NCBI RefSeq assembly: GCF_025200925.1
Contig: NZ_CP104174.1
Coordinates: forward strand, 8,348,735 to 8,412,734
Length of the DNA stretch: 64,000 bases
From: Bradyrhizobium sp. CB1015
Lineage (GTDB): Bacteria > Pseudomonadota > Alphaproteobacteria > Rhizobiales > Xanthobacteraceae
Direction: 5' to 3'
The translations under genes and the position numbers were made by a program. Shown here in pieces: positions 17,167 through 28,281 of this stretch; positions within the stretch are counted from its first letter, which is position 1; each line of letters opens with the position of its first letter. The notes under the pieces were generated by a model. It searched no databases, had not been told where the DNA came from, and was given only the letters and a program-made list of their open reading frames with translations.

Positions 17167-18402
17167 ATGGCGCGCCTGAAGTTCGGAGCCTTCCTTGCCC
17201 CGCATCACCCGATCGGGGAGCATCCGATGCTGCAGTTCCGGCGCGACCTCGACCTGGTCGAGCAGCTCGATGCGCTCGGCTATGACGAGTTCTGGTGCGG
17301 CGAGCATCATTCCTCGGGCTGGGAGATGATCGCCTCGCCCGAGATGTTCCTGGCCGCCGCCGGCGAGCGCACCAAGCGGATCAAGCTCGGCACCGGCGTG
17401 GTGTCGCTGCCCTATCACCATCCCTTCAACGTCGCCCAGCGCATGGTGCAGCTCGATCACATGACCGGCGGCCGCGCCATTTTCGGCTCCGGTCCCGGCG
17501 CGCTCGCCTCCGATGCACACACGCTCGGCATCGATCCGATGACGCAGCGCGATCGGCAGGACGAGGCGATCGGCATCATCCGCCGTCTCTTCAACGGCGA
17601 GCGCGTCACCGCCAAGAGCGACTGGTTCACGATGAACGACGCCGCGCTGCAGATCCTGCCGTTGCAGGAGGAGATGCCGTTCGTCGTGGCCTCGCAGATC
17701 TCGCCCTCCGGCATGACGCTGGCCGGCAAATACGGCATCGGCATCATCTCGCTGGGCTCGATGACGACGCAGGGCCTGATGTCGCTGCAGCAGCAATGGC
17801 AGTTCGCCGAAGATGCCGCCAAGAAGCATGGTACCAAGGTCGACCGCGCCGACTGGCGCGTGCTGCTGACCTGGCACATCGCGGAGACGCGTGAACAAGC
17901 CCGCCGCGAGGCTGGCGCGGGGCTGATGCGCTGGCACAACGAATATAATGTCGGCACTCTGCAGCGGCCGGGCCTCACCGCGTTCTCATCGCCCGACGAG
18001 GCCGTCGACAAGACCGCCTTCGTCGAGGGGGCCGCGTCCACCATCGGCACGCCAGACGATCTCGTCAAAACCATCAAGAACGTGATGCAGGTCTCCGGCG
18101 GCGTCGGCGCCATCATCGGCTTCGTGCACGACTGGGCCAATCCGGAAAACACGCGGCGGAGCTGGGACATGGTGGCACGCTACGTCGTGCCCGAGATCAA
18201 CGGCTATATCGACGGTCTTCGCAAGTCGCAAAAATTCGTGATCGAGAACCGTGCGATCTTCGAGCGTGCCGGTCAGGCCGTGATGGCCAAGATCATGGAG
18301 AACGAGAAGGCCGCCGAGGCGCTGAAGGTCACCGGCCCCGGCCGCGTCGCCATTCCCGCCGTCAACGCGCCGGATCTGCAGAAGGAAGCGGCGAAACGGT
18401 AG
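17167..18402 (+). CDS. Luciferase-like flavin-dependent monooxygenase
   Basis: The 411-residue protein of the bacterial-luciferase (LLM) class begins MARLKFGAFLAPHHPIGEHP and contains DEFWCGEHHSSGWE, KLGTGVVSLPYHHP, QLDHMTGGRAIFGSGPG and MTQRDRQDEAIGIIRRLF, the flavin-binding barrel motifs. Annotated relatives include limonene 1,2-monooxygenase-like and alkanal monooxygenase-like proteins, so an FMN/FAD-dependent oxygenation with a separate reductase is likely, substrate unknown. CGGAGAGA precedes the ATG. The same-strand P450 gene follows after about 135 bases, and an SDR gene lies beyond. Confidence 0.88.
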   Translation: MARLKFGAFLAPHHPIGEHPMLQFRRDLDLVEQLDALGYDEFWCGEHHSSGWEMIASPEMFLAAAGERTKRIKLGTGVVSLPYHHPFNVAQRMVQLDHMTGGRAIFGSGPGALASDAHTLGIDPMTQRDRQDEAIGIIRRLFNGERVTAKSDWFTMNDAALQILPLQEEMPFVVASQISPSGMTLAGKYGIGIISLGSMTTQGLMSLQQQWQFAEDAAKKHGTKVDRADWRVLLTWHIAETREQARREAGAGLMRWHNEYNVGTLQRPGLTAFSSPDEAVDKTAFVEGAASTIGTPDDLVKTIKNVMQVSGGVGAIIGFVHDWANPENTRRSWDMVARYVVPEINGYIDGLRKSQKFVIENRAIFERAGQAVMAKIMENEKAAEALKVTGPGRVAIPAVNAPDLQKEAAKR

Positions 18403-18537
18403 GGCACGAACCCATCGTTGTCTCGGCCTCGGCCGGGACAACGATGGATGAGTGACGATTTTGTGCGGAAGACGACCGCAGCTCATCGTGCCCGGATCGT
18501 GCTATGCTCGCGGGGTCAGCCAGTCGGAGCAATCGTC

Positions 18538-19914
18538 ATGTCGATGCAGAATGTGGCCGCCCCTGCGCTTCCGTTCACTCCGCCGCGGCGCAACGAGCTG
18601 ACCCACATTCCCGGTGACGAAGGCTGGCCGATCATCGGCAAGACCTTTCAGGTGCTCGCCGATCCCAAGGGCCATATCGAGGCGAACGGCGCCAAGTACG
18701 GCCTGGTCTACCGCACGCATTTTTTCGGCGAGACCAATGTCGTGCTGCTCGGGCCCGAGGCCAACGAGCTCGTGCTGTTCGACCAGCAGAAGCTGTTCTC
18801 CTCGACCCATGGCTGGGACAAGGTGCTGGGGCTGTTGTTTCCGCGCGGATTGATGCTGCTGGATTTCGAGGAGCATCGCCTGCATCGCAAGGCGCTCTCG
18901 GTCGCGTTCAAGTCCGGGCCGATGAAGTCTTATCTCGGCGATCTCGACCGCGGCATTTCCGCGCGCGTCGCGCAATGGAAGGCGAAGCCGGGAGAGATGC
19001 AGCTTTATCCGGCGATGAAGCAGCTCACGCTCGATCTCGCCGCGGCCTCGTTCCTCGGCGCCGATATCGGGCCCGAGGTCGACGAGATCAACCGCGCCTT
19101 CATCGACATGGTGGCCGCCGCCGTCACCCCGATCCGCCGCCCCCTGCCCGGCACCCAGATGGCGCGAGGGGTGAAGGGGCGCAAGCGCATCATCGCCTAT
19201 TTCCGCGAGCAGATTCCGCTGCGGCGCGGCAATCACGGCGGCGACGATCTGTTCTCGCAGCTCTGCCGCGCCACCCATGAGGACGGCGCGCTGCTGTCGG
19301 ACCAGGACATCATCGACCATATGAGCTTCCTGATGATGGCCGCGCACGACACGCTGACCTCGTCGCTGACCTCCTTCATCGGTGAGCTCGCGGCCCATCC
19401 GGACTGGCAGGACCGCTTGCGCGCGGAGGTGCTCGCGCTCGGCCTCGGCTCCGGCGCGCCGACCAGCTTCGACGATCTGGAAAAGATGCCGCTGACCGAG
19501 ATGGCGTTCAAGGAAGCGCTGCGGCTCAAGCCGCCGGTGCCGTCGATGCCGCGCCGCGCGATGCGCGATTTCAGCTTCAAGGGTTTTGCGATCCCCGCCG
19601 GCACGGCGGTCGGCATCAACCCGCTTTATACGCATCACATGAAGGAGATCTGGCCGGAGCCGGACCGTTTCGATCCGCTGCGTTTCACCGAGGACGCGCA
19701 GCGCGGCCGCCACCGCTTCGCCTTCGTGCCGTTCGGCGGCGGCGCGCATATGTGCCTCGGCCTGCACTTCGCCTACATGCAGGCGAAATGTTTCGCGCGG
19801 CACTTCCTGGAGAACATCGAGGTGTCGCTCGCACCAGGCTACAAGCCGGACTGGCAGATGTGGCCGATCCCGAAGCCGCGGGATGGGCTCAGGGTGCGGG
19901 TGAAGGCGGTTTGA
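18538..19914 (+). CDS. Cytochrome P450
   Basis: The 458-residue soluble P450 shows the I-helix MMAAHDTLTSS (Asp271-Thr272; the usual Gly is replaced by His270), the K-helix KEALR (ExxR), and heme loop FAFVPFGGGAHMCLGLHFAYMQAK with thiolate ligand Cys406. The ATG with GGAG upstream gives MSMQNVAAPA; the frame is open 40 codons earlier without conservation. The neighbouring flavin monooxygenase and SDR suggest oxidative metabolism of a small hydrophobic compound, but the substrate cannot be inferred. No ferredoxin gene is adjacent. Confidence 0.93.
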   Translation: MSMQNVAAPALPFTPPRRNELTHIPGDEGWPIIGKTFQVLADPKGHIEANGAKYGLVYRTHFFGETNVVLLGPEANELVLFDQQKLFSSTHGWDKVLGLLFPRGLMLLDFEEHRLHRKALSVAFKSGPMKSYLGDLDRGISARVAQWKAKPGEMQLYPAMKQLTLDLAAASFLGADIGPEVDEINRAFIDMVAAAVTPIRRPLPGTQMARGVKGRKRIIAYFREQIPLRRGNHGGDDLFSQLCRATHEDGALLSDQDIIDHMSFLMMAAHDTLTSSLTSFIGELAAHPDWQDRLRAEVLALGLGSGAPTSFDDLEKMPLTEMAFKEALRLKPPVPSMPRRAMRDFSFKGFAIPAGTAVGINPLYTHHMKEIWPEPDRFDPLRFTEDAQRGRHRFAFVPFGGGAHMCLGLHFAYMQAKCFARHFLENIEVSLAPGYKPDWQMWPIPKPRDGLRVRVKAV

Positions 19915-19918
19915 GCCT

Positions 19919-20046
19919 CTCGTGCCCCGGACGCGCGAAGCGCGAGCCGGGACCCAGAATCTTGCGACACGTTCAGCTTGGAGAGATGGGCCCCGGCTCT
20001 GCAGCGCACCGCTGAAGGAGCGCTGCGCTGCGTCCGGGGCACGAGG
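19919..20046. repeat. Interspersed palindromic repeat, family B-like, copy 5 (diverged)
   Basis: The outer arms TCGTGCCCCGGACGCG and CGTCCGGGGCACGA are nearly perfect complements. An inner GCAGCGCACCGCTG / GCGCTGCGCTGC region adds folding. The 14-base family B core is absent. It lies between the convergent P450 and SDR genes. Confidence 0.75.
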
Positions 20047-20053
20047 GCGCCGC

Positions 20054-20893
20054 TTACGCCCCCTGGTCGAACGCCTTGCGCAAGGCCACATAGCCCTGCT
20101 GCTGCTGGCTCCAATTGCGGCCGCCGGTCATGGCGCCGTCGACGACCAGGTCGTGGCCGTTGACGAAGCTGGATTCGTCGCTGGCCAGGAACACTGCAGC
20201 ATGGGCAATGTCGTCGGGGAGGCCGGCACGCGGAATCGGCTGCGCGGTCTTGTAGACCTCGCGCATCACCGCCGGCGTCCTCTCGGCGGCATCGGTCGAG
20301 AGCCCCAGCGCCTTGCCGAAGATGCCGGTCGCAATCGCGCCGGGCGAGATCGAATTGACGCGGACGTTGGATTCGCCGAGCTCCATCGCCACGCATTTGG
20401 TGAGGTGGATCACCGCCGCCTTGGCCGCGCTATAGACCATCGACGACGAGAAACCGGCGAGGCGGCCGGCAATGCTGCCATTGTTGATGATGCTGCCCCC
20501 GCTCTGCTTCTTCATGTAGGGCGCGGCGTGCTTCATGCCGAGCATGACGCTGCGCACCAGCGTCGCCATCGCCGCATCGAACCGCTCGACCTCGAGGCCC
20601 TCGATGCCGCCGGTCTGTGCCGGCCCGCCCGCATTGTTGAACAGGCAATCGATCCTGCCGAACTTGTCGACGGCGAGCGCGATCAGCGCCTGCATCTGCG
20701 CTTCGACGGTGACGTCGGTCTGACGGAAGATGCAATTCGCCCCGAGCTGCTTCGCGAGCGCCTCGCCTTCCGGTACGCGCCGGCCCGCGATCACAATTTT
20801 GGCACCTTCGGCAACGAAGACTTCCGCAGTGCGCAATCCGATGCCGCTCGTCGCCCCCGTGATCACCGCAACCTTGCCGTCCAGCCTGCCCAT
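20054..20893 (-). CDS. Short-chain dehydrogenase/reductase
   Basis: The 279-residue classical SDR has the cofactor motif TGATSGIG (13-20), NNAG (86-89), active-site Ser140, Tyr154 and Lys158 (YSAAK), and the SPGAIATGIFGKALG substrate loop. AGRR after the second strand suggests NADP preference, though this is only an indication. AGGA lies upstream of the ATG. It converges on the P450 gene and may take part in the same oxidation route, but opposite orientation means it is not co-transcribed. Confidence 0.92.
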   Translation of the reverse strand: MGRLDGKVAVITGATSGIGLRTAEVFVAEGAKIVIAGRRVPEGEALAKQLGANCIFRQTDVTVEAQMQALIALAVDKFGRIDCLFNNAGGPAQTGGIEGLEVERFDAAMATLVRSVMLGMKHAAPYMKKQSGGSIINNGSIAGRLAGFSSSMVYSAAKAAVIHLTKCVAMELGESNVRVNSISPGAIATGIFGKALGLSTDAAERTPAVMREVYKTAQPIPRAGLPDDIAHAAVFLASDESSFVNGHDLVVDGAMTGGRNWSQQQQGYVALRKAFDQGA

Positions 20894-21072
20894 GGAATGT
20901 TCCTGTTTTCGAGTGATTTGATGCCAAATGGCGAATGCCGGCCGCCGCCGTCGCCGCAGCGGTCACTATTCCCGCCCGCTTCCGACAAGGCAAGCTATGC
21001 TTGCACGGGCGGCATGCGTAACATCCTCACCGGCCGCTCGATCGTCGAACGCCTATCGCAACCGGGCAGCGC

Positions 21073-22044
21073 ATGAGGAAGCTGATCGACGAGTTCCGCA
21101 AGGGCTGGCAGGGTGCGGCGCCGCCTTCGCTCGGTCTGAGCATCGGCTTTGCGGTGGTCTGCCTGTTGGGTGCAACCCTGGTCCGCTGGGGCCTCGCTCA
21201 GGTTCGTCCCGACATCTATTTCACGCCCTACTTCCCGGCGGTGTTCTTTGCTGCGGCCCTGGGCGGCTTCCGGATCGGCATCGTGACGGCGCTCGTCGGC
21301 GGCGTGCTCGGCGTCGTTCTCAATTTCGGCGATGCTTTTGCCGATCGCGCGCGGTTTGCCCTGCTGGCGCTTTACTGGGCCGTGTGCGCGATGACCATCT
21401 GGGGTGTCGAGCATTATCGCACCTTGCTGACCGAGCAACGCCGGATTTCCAAACGCCTGATCGAGGAAGAAGATTATCGCAAGCTGCTGGTCGAGGAGCT
21501 CCAGCATCGGCTGAAGAACAAGCTGTCGACGGTGCATGCCGTGCTGCACCAGGTACTGCACGACCAGCCGCAGGTCTGGGCCCGGGTCGATCCGCGGCTG
21601 CGCTCGCTGGCCGCAACCGACGATTTGATCTCGCGGATCGACAGGGCCGGCTGCGACATTCGTGACCTCCTGATCTCGGAGCTCGGGCCTTACGGCCATG
21701 TCCGCTTCACGCTTAACGGCGAGCGGCTGTTCCTGCCGCCGAAGCTCGCGGTCACACTGTCATTGATGTTTCACGAGCTTGCCACCAATGCGGGCAAGTA
21801 CGGCGCATTCTCCGCGCCGCGCGGCCTGTTGCAGGTGTCATGGACCATCATCGACGACCGCCTGACCATCACATGGGACGAAACCGAAGGACCGAGCGTG
21901 GACAAGGTGTCTGAGCCCGGCTTCGGCACCAAGCTCTTGAAATCGGCGCTGACGGCGTTCGACGGCAAGACCGAGATCTCGTACCTGAAAACCGGTCTGC
22001 ATTGCATCATGCAGTGTCGCATTCCACGAAGCGACGAGCGTTAA
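21073..22044 (+). CDS. HWE-family sensor histidine kinase
   Basis: The 323-residue kinase has three or four hydrophobic segments (about 22-112) resembling the DUF4118 sensor module, then EEDYRKLLVEELQHRLKNKLSTVHAVLHQ with phospho-acceptor His145. The HWE signature is present as HELATNAGKYGA and later TWDETEGP, with GFGTKLLKSALTAFDG at the ATP lid. HWE/HisKA_2 kinases in rhizobia often feed general-stress or light responses through separate regulators. No response regulator is adjacent, so its partner is unknown. Confidence 0.88.
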   Translation: MRKLIDEFRKGWQGAAPPSLGLSIGFAVVCLLGATLVRWGLAQVRPDIYFTPYFPAVFFAAALGGFRIGIVTALVGGVLGVVLNFGDAFADRARFALLALYWAVCAMTIWGVEHYRTLLTEQRRISKRLIEEEDYRKLLVEELQHRLKNKLSTVHAVLHQVLHDQPQVWARVDPRLRSLAATDDLISRIDRAGCDIRDLLISELGPYGHVRFTLNGERLFLPPKLAVTLSLMFHELATNAGKYGAFSAPRGLLQVSWTIIDDRLTITWDETEGPSVDKVSEPGFGTKLLKSALTAFDGKTEISYLKTGLHCIMQCRIPRSDER

Positions 22045-22108
22045 GGCTCAACTAGCGCAACGTGGAAGGTGCGCTCCCTCCCCCGCATTTGAAAGCTTTT
22101 CTCTGCGG

Positions 22109-22243
22109 CCATCCTTCAAGACGCCCGCCTAAGGCGGGCTCCTCAGGATGAGGACGGAGTGCGCGGCGGCAGTTTCAACGAGCACTGATGTCGATGAGCC
22201 TCATCCTGAGGAGGCGCGTTAGCGCCGTCTCGAAGGACGAGGC
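22109..22243. repeat. Interspersed palindromic repeat, family A-like pair
   Basis: Two half-units face each other. The first (22109-22155) has CATCCTTCAAGACGCCCGCC and a CTCCTCAGGATGAGG end; the second (22198-22243) has CCTCATCCTGAGGAGGCGCG and CGTCTCGAAGGACGAGG. It lies in the roughly 400-base gap upstream of the GGDEF-EAL gene. The rest of that gap (22244-22455) holds no recognised feature. Confidence 0.7.
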
Positions 22244-22455
22244 GTGTGCGCAGGCTGACGTCGCGGTCATCACCGTCCGCGCGTGCTTTCGCATGCGTCG
22301 TTGACGCTCTGTTAATGACAATTTTCTGCGCGCGTCGGATCGTCGCAAGTTTTCTCCAAAACACCCCCGTATTTCTCCCGACCCCTTAACCAAACTTAAG
22401 AGGGAACCGCGCAAGATCGCGCCCATTGCAAAGGCGCGCTGAAACAACAAGATTC

Positions 22456-24201
22456 ATGGCTTCTATGAACGACAATCGATATTCCGGCGCGACTGAAGCC
22501 GAGCTCGGTTTTCTCAAGGAAATCGTTAGAATGCTGCCGGCCGGCCTCACCGTGCAGGACGCGCACGGCGAGCTTCTGCTGGTCAACGATGCCGCCGCCG
22601 CGCAGCTCGGCATGGATGGCAGCCGTCCTTCACCCGATCTGACGCCGCGCCGCGAAGCCTGCCGGCAGGCACTGAGCGCCGGCCAGCCGGTCGTGACCGA
22701 GGAAGCGCTTCACGTCGGCGCCGCGCGAAAGGTGCTGCTCACGACCCATCGCCCCGTTCGTCTCGACGGACGCGAGCTCCTGATCTCGGCGTCCTCCGAC
22801 ATCACCGAGCAGAAGAATTTCGAGGACCAGCTGTTCCGCTCGGCCTATTTCGACGAGCTGACCGGGCTGCCCTCGCGGCGCGTGATCGAGCATCGCGCCA
22901 ACGCCCTGCTCGCGCGTGACTATGGCGGCGAACGCTTTGCGCTGGCCTTTCTCGACGTCGACAATTTCAAGCACATCAACGACTATTACGGTCACGCCGT
23001 GGGCGACGCGCTGCTGGTCGAGCTGTCGAAACGGCTCGGACGCGACTTACGCGATTCCGACATGCTCTCGCGCATCTCCGGCGACGAATTCCTGCTGCTG
23101 CTGTCACCGATCCAGAGCCAGGAGGAAGTCGCCGAATTCATGCAATCGACGCTGGAGCGGCTGACCGCGCCGTTCTTCATCGACCATTCGGAAGTGTTCG
23201 CCTCGACCTCGGTCGGCATCAGCCTCTATCCCGACCACGGAGGCAGCTTCGAGACGCTGCGGCAGAACGCGGACATCGCGATGTACCGCATCAAGAACAA
23301 CGGCAAGGGACTGGCCGCCTTCTTCGATGCCAGCATGGAGCGCGAGGCGCAGGCGCGGATGAAGGTCGAGCAGTCGCTGCGGCTCGCGATCCTGGAAAAG
23401 CGATTCTGCTGCGCCTTCCAGCCCAAGGTCGACATCCGCACGCAGGCTGTGAAGGGCATCGAGGCCTTGGTGCGCCTGCGTGACGACGAAGGCGTGATCC
23501 AGGCGCCCGGCTCATTCATCAATCTTGCCGGCGAGCTCGGCCTGATCGACGAGCTGACCCATCTCGTGCTCGCGGAGATCGTCAAGTCGATCGACCTGAT
23601 CAACGACACGTTCGGCCCGGAAGCGACCATCAGCATCAACGTCGCCGCCAAGCAGGCCTGCAATCCCGAGTTCATGCGCAGCTTTGCGCAGGCGCTGGAA
23701 GAGACCGGCTTTCCGCAGCGGTTCATGATCGAGGTGACGGAAGATGCCTTCGTCGCAAAGAATCATTTCCAGGGCGAGATTCTGCCCATGTTCCGCAAGC
23801 TCGGCGTCGGCATCTCCATCGACGATTTCGGCACCGGCTATTCCTCGCTCTCGGCGCTGGCCGACATCACCGCCGACGAGATCAAGATCGACCGCTCCTT
23901 CATCACCGACATCCATAAGCGCCCGCGCAGCCAGGGCATCCTGCGCGCGATCGAATCCCTGAGCGAGGCGCTCGGCATGACGGTGATCGCCGAAGGCCTC
24001 GAATCCTACGAGGAGCTGGCCTATCTGCAGGCCGCCACCAAGATCCGCTACGCGCAGGGCTATTACTTCTCCCGGCCGATCTTCCTGGAGGAGCTGAAGC
24101 TCGCAACGCCCTCCTCGAGCGAGGCGCGGGTCAGCGTGGCAAGCCGCCCGGCGCAGCAGAACCGCCAGGGCTATTCACGGGCAAGCGGCTATCGGCGCTA
24201 G
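22456..24201 (+). CDS. PAS-GGDEF-EAL protein (c-di-GMP turnover)
   Basis: The 581-residue cytoplasmic protein has a PAS domain (about 10-120), a GGDEF domain with signature S208-G-D-E-F212 (Ser replaces the first Gly), an RxxD inhibitory site R199-D-S-D202 exactly five residues before it, and an EAL domain with E336-A-L338, EVTEDAFV and DDFGTGYSSLSAL. Both phosphodiesterase motifs look intact, so c-di-GMP hydrolysis is the safer prediction; SGDEF may keep cyclase activity or act as a GTP sensor. The start is MASMNDNRY, with a second Met three codons on. No TM segment is seen. Confidence 0.92.
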   Translation: MASMNDNRYSGATEAELGFLKEIVRMLPAGLTVQDAHGELLLVNDAAAAQLGMDGSRPSPDLTPRREACRQALSAGQPVVTEEALHVGAARKVLLTTHRPVRLDGRELLISASSDITEQKNFEDQLFRSAYFDELTGLPSRRVIEHRANALLARDYGGERFALAFLDVDNFKHINDYYGHAVGDALLVELSKRLGRDLRDSDMLSRISGDEFLLLLSPIQSQEEVAEFMQSTLERLTAPFFIDHSEVFASTSVGISLYPDHGGSFETLRQNADIAMYRIKNNGKGLAAFFDASMEREAQARMKVEQSLRLAILEKRFCCAFQPKVDIRTQAVKGIEALVRLRDDEGVIQAPGSFINLAGELGLIDELTHLVLAEIVKSIDLINDTFGPEATISINVAAKQACNPEFMRSFAQALEETGFPQRFMIEVTEDAFVAKNHFQGEILPMFRKLGVGISIDDFGTGYSSLSALADITADEIKIDRSFITDIHKRPRSQGILRAIESLSEALGMTVIAEGLESYEELAYLQAATKIRYAQGYYFSRPIFLEELKLATPSSSEARVSVASRPAQQNRQGYSRASGYRR

Positions 24202-24238
24202 GGGTGCGTTCCTCGACCACCCAACGAACTCCTTATTC

Positions 24239-24370
24239 CGTCATCCTGAGGTGCGAATGGCGCGACGCAACGCATCGCGCCGGGAGCCTCGAAGGATGTA
24301 CGGCCGAGCTGGCAGCCGGGCCGTCGCCCTTCGAGGGCCGCTGAAGAAGCGGCCACCTCAGGGTGACGGT
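24239..24370. repeat. Interspersed palindromic repeat, family A, copy 3 (reverse orientation)
   Basis: It runs from CGTCATCCTGAGGTGCG to CCACCTCAGGGTGACGG and contains AGCCTCGAAGGATG and CCCTTCGAGGGCCGC, opposite in orientation to copies 1 and 2. It lies between the GGDEF-EAL gene and the sigma-54 activator gene. Confidence 0.8.
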
Positions 24371-24459
24371 GGATAGATTGCGAGCGGTCCGCCCCCATTT
24401 CCCCCTTTGAAATCGCTGGACTTTTGCTAATACACGGGCGGACCTCCCCGAGGTATCTC

Positions 24460-25902
<1,443 letters not shown>

Positions 25903-25919
25903 GTTTCGAGACACGGGAC

Positions 25920-25944
25920 TGTCCGGAATCTCGGATTCCGGACA
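25920..25944 (+). promoter_or_regulatory. Perfect 25-bp palindrome, likely enhancer site for the sigma-54 activator
   Basis: The arm TGTCCGGAATC and its exact reverse complement are separated by TCG. The centre is 92 bases before the -24 element, about -118 from the expected transcription start, which is the usual place for activator-binding sites. No T-run follows, arguing against a terminator for the preceding gene. Confidence 0.75.
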
Positions 25945-26023
25945 CTGTACCCGGCCGCTCTCCCGGGGTGAATTGCAGGCAATTGCCGCAGATTTCAGCC
26001 GTTTTGCGCGACGTTGCGGGATC

Positions 26024-26039
26024 TGGCGTGGACTTTGCT
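26024..26039 (+). promoter_or_regulatory. Sigma-54 (-24/-12) promoter of the CoA-transferase gene
   Basis: TGGCGTGGACTTTGCT matches the consensus TGGCACG-N4-TTGCW except at two non-critical positions. The GG and GC doublets are exactly 12 bases apart, as required. Transcription would begin near 26050, about 100 bases before the GTG start. Confidence 0.8.
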
Positions 26040-26147
26040 CTCCGCTTTGCCGTCTTTCATTCGCGAGGAGCAACCTGTTCCGGGGCAGCGCTTCGCGATA
26101 AGATCAAGCATAACAAGGCCTACGGTCCAGGGAGCGGGAGGAACGCC

Positions 26148-28175
26148 GTGAGCCATCATCCGGCTCTGCCTTATCTGCGCAACTCCGAGAAGGGCAAGGT
26201 CGTCTCGGCGAACGAAGCCGTCATGCTGATCCGCGACGGCGACACGGTGGCGACCGGCGGCTTTGTCGGCATCGGCTTTGCCGAGGAGATCGCGATCACG
26301 CTCGAGGAGCTCTATCTGTCCCACGAGGGCGATGCGCCCTATACGCAAGGCAAGCCGCGCAACCTGACGCTGGTCTATGCGGCCGGGCAGGGCGACGGCA
26401 AGCAGCGCGGCCTCAATCATTTCGCGCATGAAGGCCTGGTGCGGCGCGTGATCGGCGGGCATTGGGGTCTTGCGCCGAAATTGCAGCAGCTCGCGATCGC
26501 GAACCAGATCGAGGCCTACAACCTGCCGCAGGGCGTCATCACGCATCTGTTCCGCGACATCGCCGCGCACCGGCCCGGCCACATCACCCGCGTCGGCATG
26601 GGCACTTTCGTCGATCCCCGGCACGGCGGCGGCAAGCTGAATACGCGCACCACCGAGGACCTGGTGGAGCTGATCACGCTGCGTGGCGAGGAGTGCCTGC
26701 TCTACAAGACGTTCCCGATCGATGTCGGGATCATCCGCGCCACCACCGGCGATCCCGACGGCAATCTCACCATGGAGAAGGAGGCGCTGACGCTGGAAGC
26801 GCTCGCCATCGCCATGGCGGCGCATAATTCCGGCGGCATCGTCATCGCCCAGGTCGAGCGCGTCGCGGAGGCCGGCAGCCTCAATCCGCGCCAGGTCAAG
26901 ATCCCCGGCATTCTCGTCGACTGCGTCGTCGTGGCGAGGCCCGAGAACCATTGGCAGACGTTCGGCACGCAATACAATCCGGCGTTCTCGAGCGAGATCC
27001 GCGTCCGCGCCGCCTCGCTGCCGGTGATGCCGATCAGCGAGCGCAAGATCATCGCGCGGCGTGCCGCCCTGGAGCTGAAGGCCAACAGCGTCGTCAATCT
27101 CGGCATCGGCATGCCGGAGGGGATCGCCTCGATCGCCAACGAAGAGCGCATCATCGACCTCATCACGCTGACGGCCGAGCCCGGCGTGATCGGCGGCATC
27201 CCCGCGAGCGGCATCGATTTCGGCGCGGCGATCAACACGCAGGCGGTGATCGACCAGCCCTATCAGTTCGACTTCTACGACGGCGGCGGTTTGGACGCTG
27301 CCTTCCTCGGCCTCGCCCAGGTCGATCGCGCCGGCAACCTCAATGTCAGCAAGTTCGGCCCGAAGCTTGCCGGCGCCGGCGGCTTCATCAACATCAGCCA
27401 GAATGCCAAGGAGGTTATTTTCGTCGGCACGTTCGGCGCGGGCAAGCAGCGCATCGCGGTCAAGGACGGCAAGCTCGCCATCCTCGACGAGGCCAAGTCG
27501 CGCAAGTTCGTCGAGAGCGTCGAGCACGTCACCTTCAGCGGCCCGTTTGCCGCCGCGCGCAAGCAGCGCACGCTGTACGTCACCGAGCGCTGCGTGTTCG
27601 AGCTCCGGGCGGGCGGGCTCGAGCTCACCGAAGTCGCGCCCGGCATCGACATCGAGCACGACATCCTGCGCCTGATGGACTTCAAGCCGCTGATCCCACG
27701 CGATCCGGCGCTGATGGATGCGCGCATCTTCGGCGACGGGCTCATGGAGCTGCGCGAGCGGCTGCTCACGATCCCGCTCGACCAGCGCTTCACGCTGGAC
27801 GAGCAGCAGAACCTGTTCTTCGTCAATCTCGAGCGCTATCCGCTGCGCAGCAAGGCCGAGATCGATACCATCGCTGCCATCGTCGAGGCCCGCCTGGCGC
27901 CGCTCGGACGCCGGGTCTACGCCATCGTCAATTATGACAATTTTTCCATCCTGCCGGAGCTGATGGACGATTATTCGGCCATGGTGCGCAGCCTCGTCGA
28001 CCGCTTCTATTCCGGCGTGTCGCGCTACACCACGTCGGGCTTCCTGCGCATCAAGCTCGGTGAAGCCCTGGAGAAGCGCGGCGTCGCGCCGCACATCTTC
28101 GAAAGCGCGGAGGAGGCACAGTCGGATCGGCGCCAAGCCGAGGGCGCCGGGGCTGCGCGGCTGGCTCAAAAATGA
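26148..28175 (+). CDS. Fused alpha/beta acyl-CoA:acetate/3-ketoacid CoA-transferase with C-terminal extension
   Basis: The 675-residue family I CoA-transferase moves CoA between an acyl-CoA and a carboxylate. The alpha half shows [15 protein letters not shown] and [21 protein letters not shown]; the beta half shows [17 protein letters not shown] and [15 protein letters not shown], with the likely catalytic Glu344. Relatives such as YdiF are about 530 residues; here about 140-160 residues follow (from about 511), with an [16 protein letters not shown] segment and [24 protein letters not shown]. The GTG start is set by GGGAGGA upstream. It is led by a sigma-54 promoter and followed by an ABC importer on the same strand, suggesting uptake and activation of one carboxylate. 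Confidence 0.9.
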   Translation: MSHHPALPYLRNSEKGKVVSANEAVMLIRDGDTVATGGFVGIGFAEEIAITLEELYLSHEGDAPYTQGKPRNLTLVYAAGQGDGKQRGLNHFAHEGLVRRVIGGHWGLAPKLQQLAIANQIEAYNLPQGVITHLFRDIAAHRPGHITRVGMGTFVDPRHGGGKLNTRTTEDLVELITLRGEECLLYKTFPIDVGIIRATTGDPDGNLTMEKEALTLEALAIAMAAHNSGGIVIAQVERVAEAGSLNPRQVKIPGILVDCVVVARPENHWQTFGTQYNPAFSSEIRVRAASLPVMPISERKIIARRAALELKANSVVNLGIGMPEGIASIANEERIIDLITLTAEPGVIGGIPASGIDFGAAINTQAVIDQPYQFDFYDGGGLDAAFLGLAQVDRAGNLNVSKFGPKLAGAGGFINISQNAKEVIFVGTFGAGKQRIAVKDGKLAILDEAKSRKFVESVEHVTFSGPFAAARKQRTLYVTERCVFELRAGGLELTEVAPGIDIEHDILRLMDFKPLIPRDPALMDARIFGDGLMELRERLLTIPLDQRFTLDEQQNLFFVNLERYPLRSKAEIDTIAAIVEARLAPLGRRVYAIVNYDNFSILPELMDDYSAMVRSLVDRFYSGVSRYTTSGFLRIKLGEALEKRGVAPHIFESAEEAQSDRRQAEGAGAARLAQK

Positions 28176-28281
28176 TGCATGTTCGAAAGGCCGAGATACT
28201 CAGGCGGAAGGTTCAATTGCAATGTTTGTAACGTTGTGCAAATCGCTGTTGCCGAGAAACTTTAAACCAGGAGGGACCATC

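Noticed and set aside
25920..25944. Reading the palindrome as a terminator of the sigma-54 activator gene
   Set aside because: No T-run follows, and its distance to the -24/-12 promoter fits an enhancer.
25995..28169. 724-codon antisense frame across the CoA-transferase gene
   Set aside because: The sense strand has complete family motifs and a promoter; the antisense product is Asp/Gly/Arg-rich without motifs.
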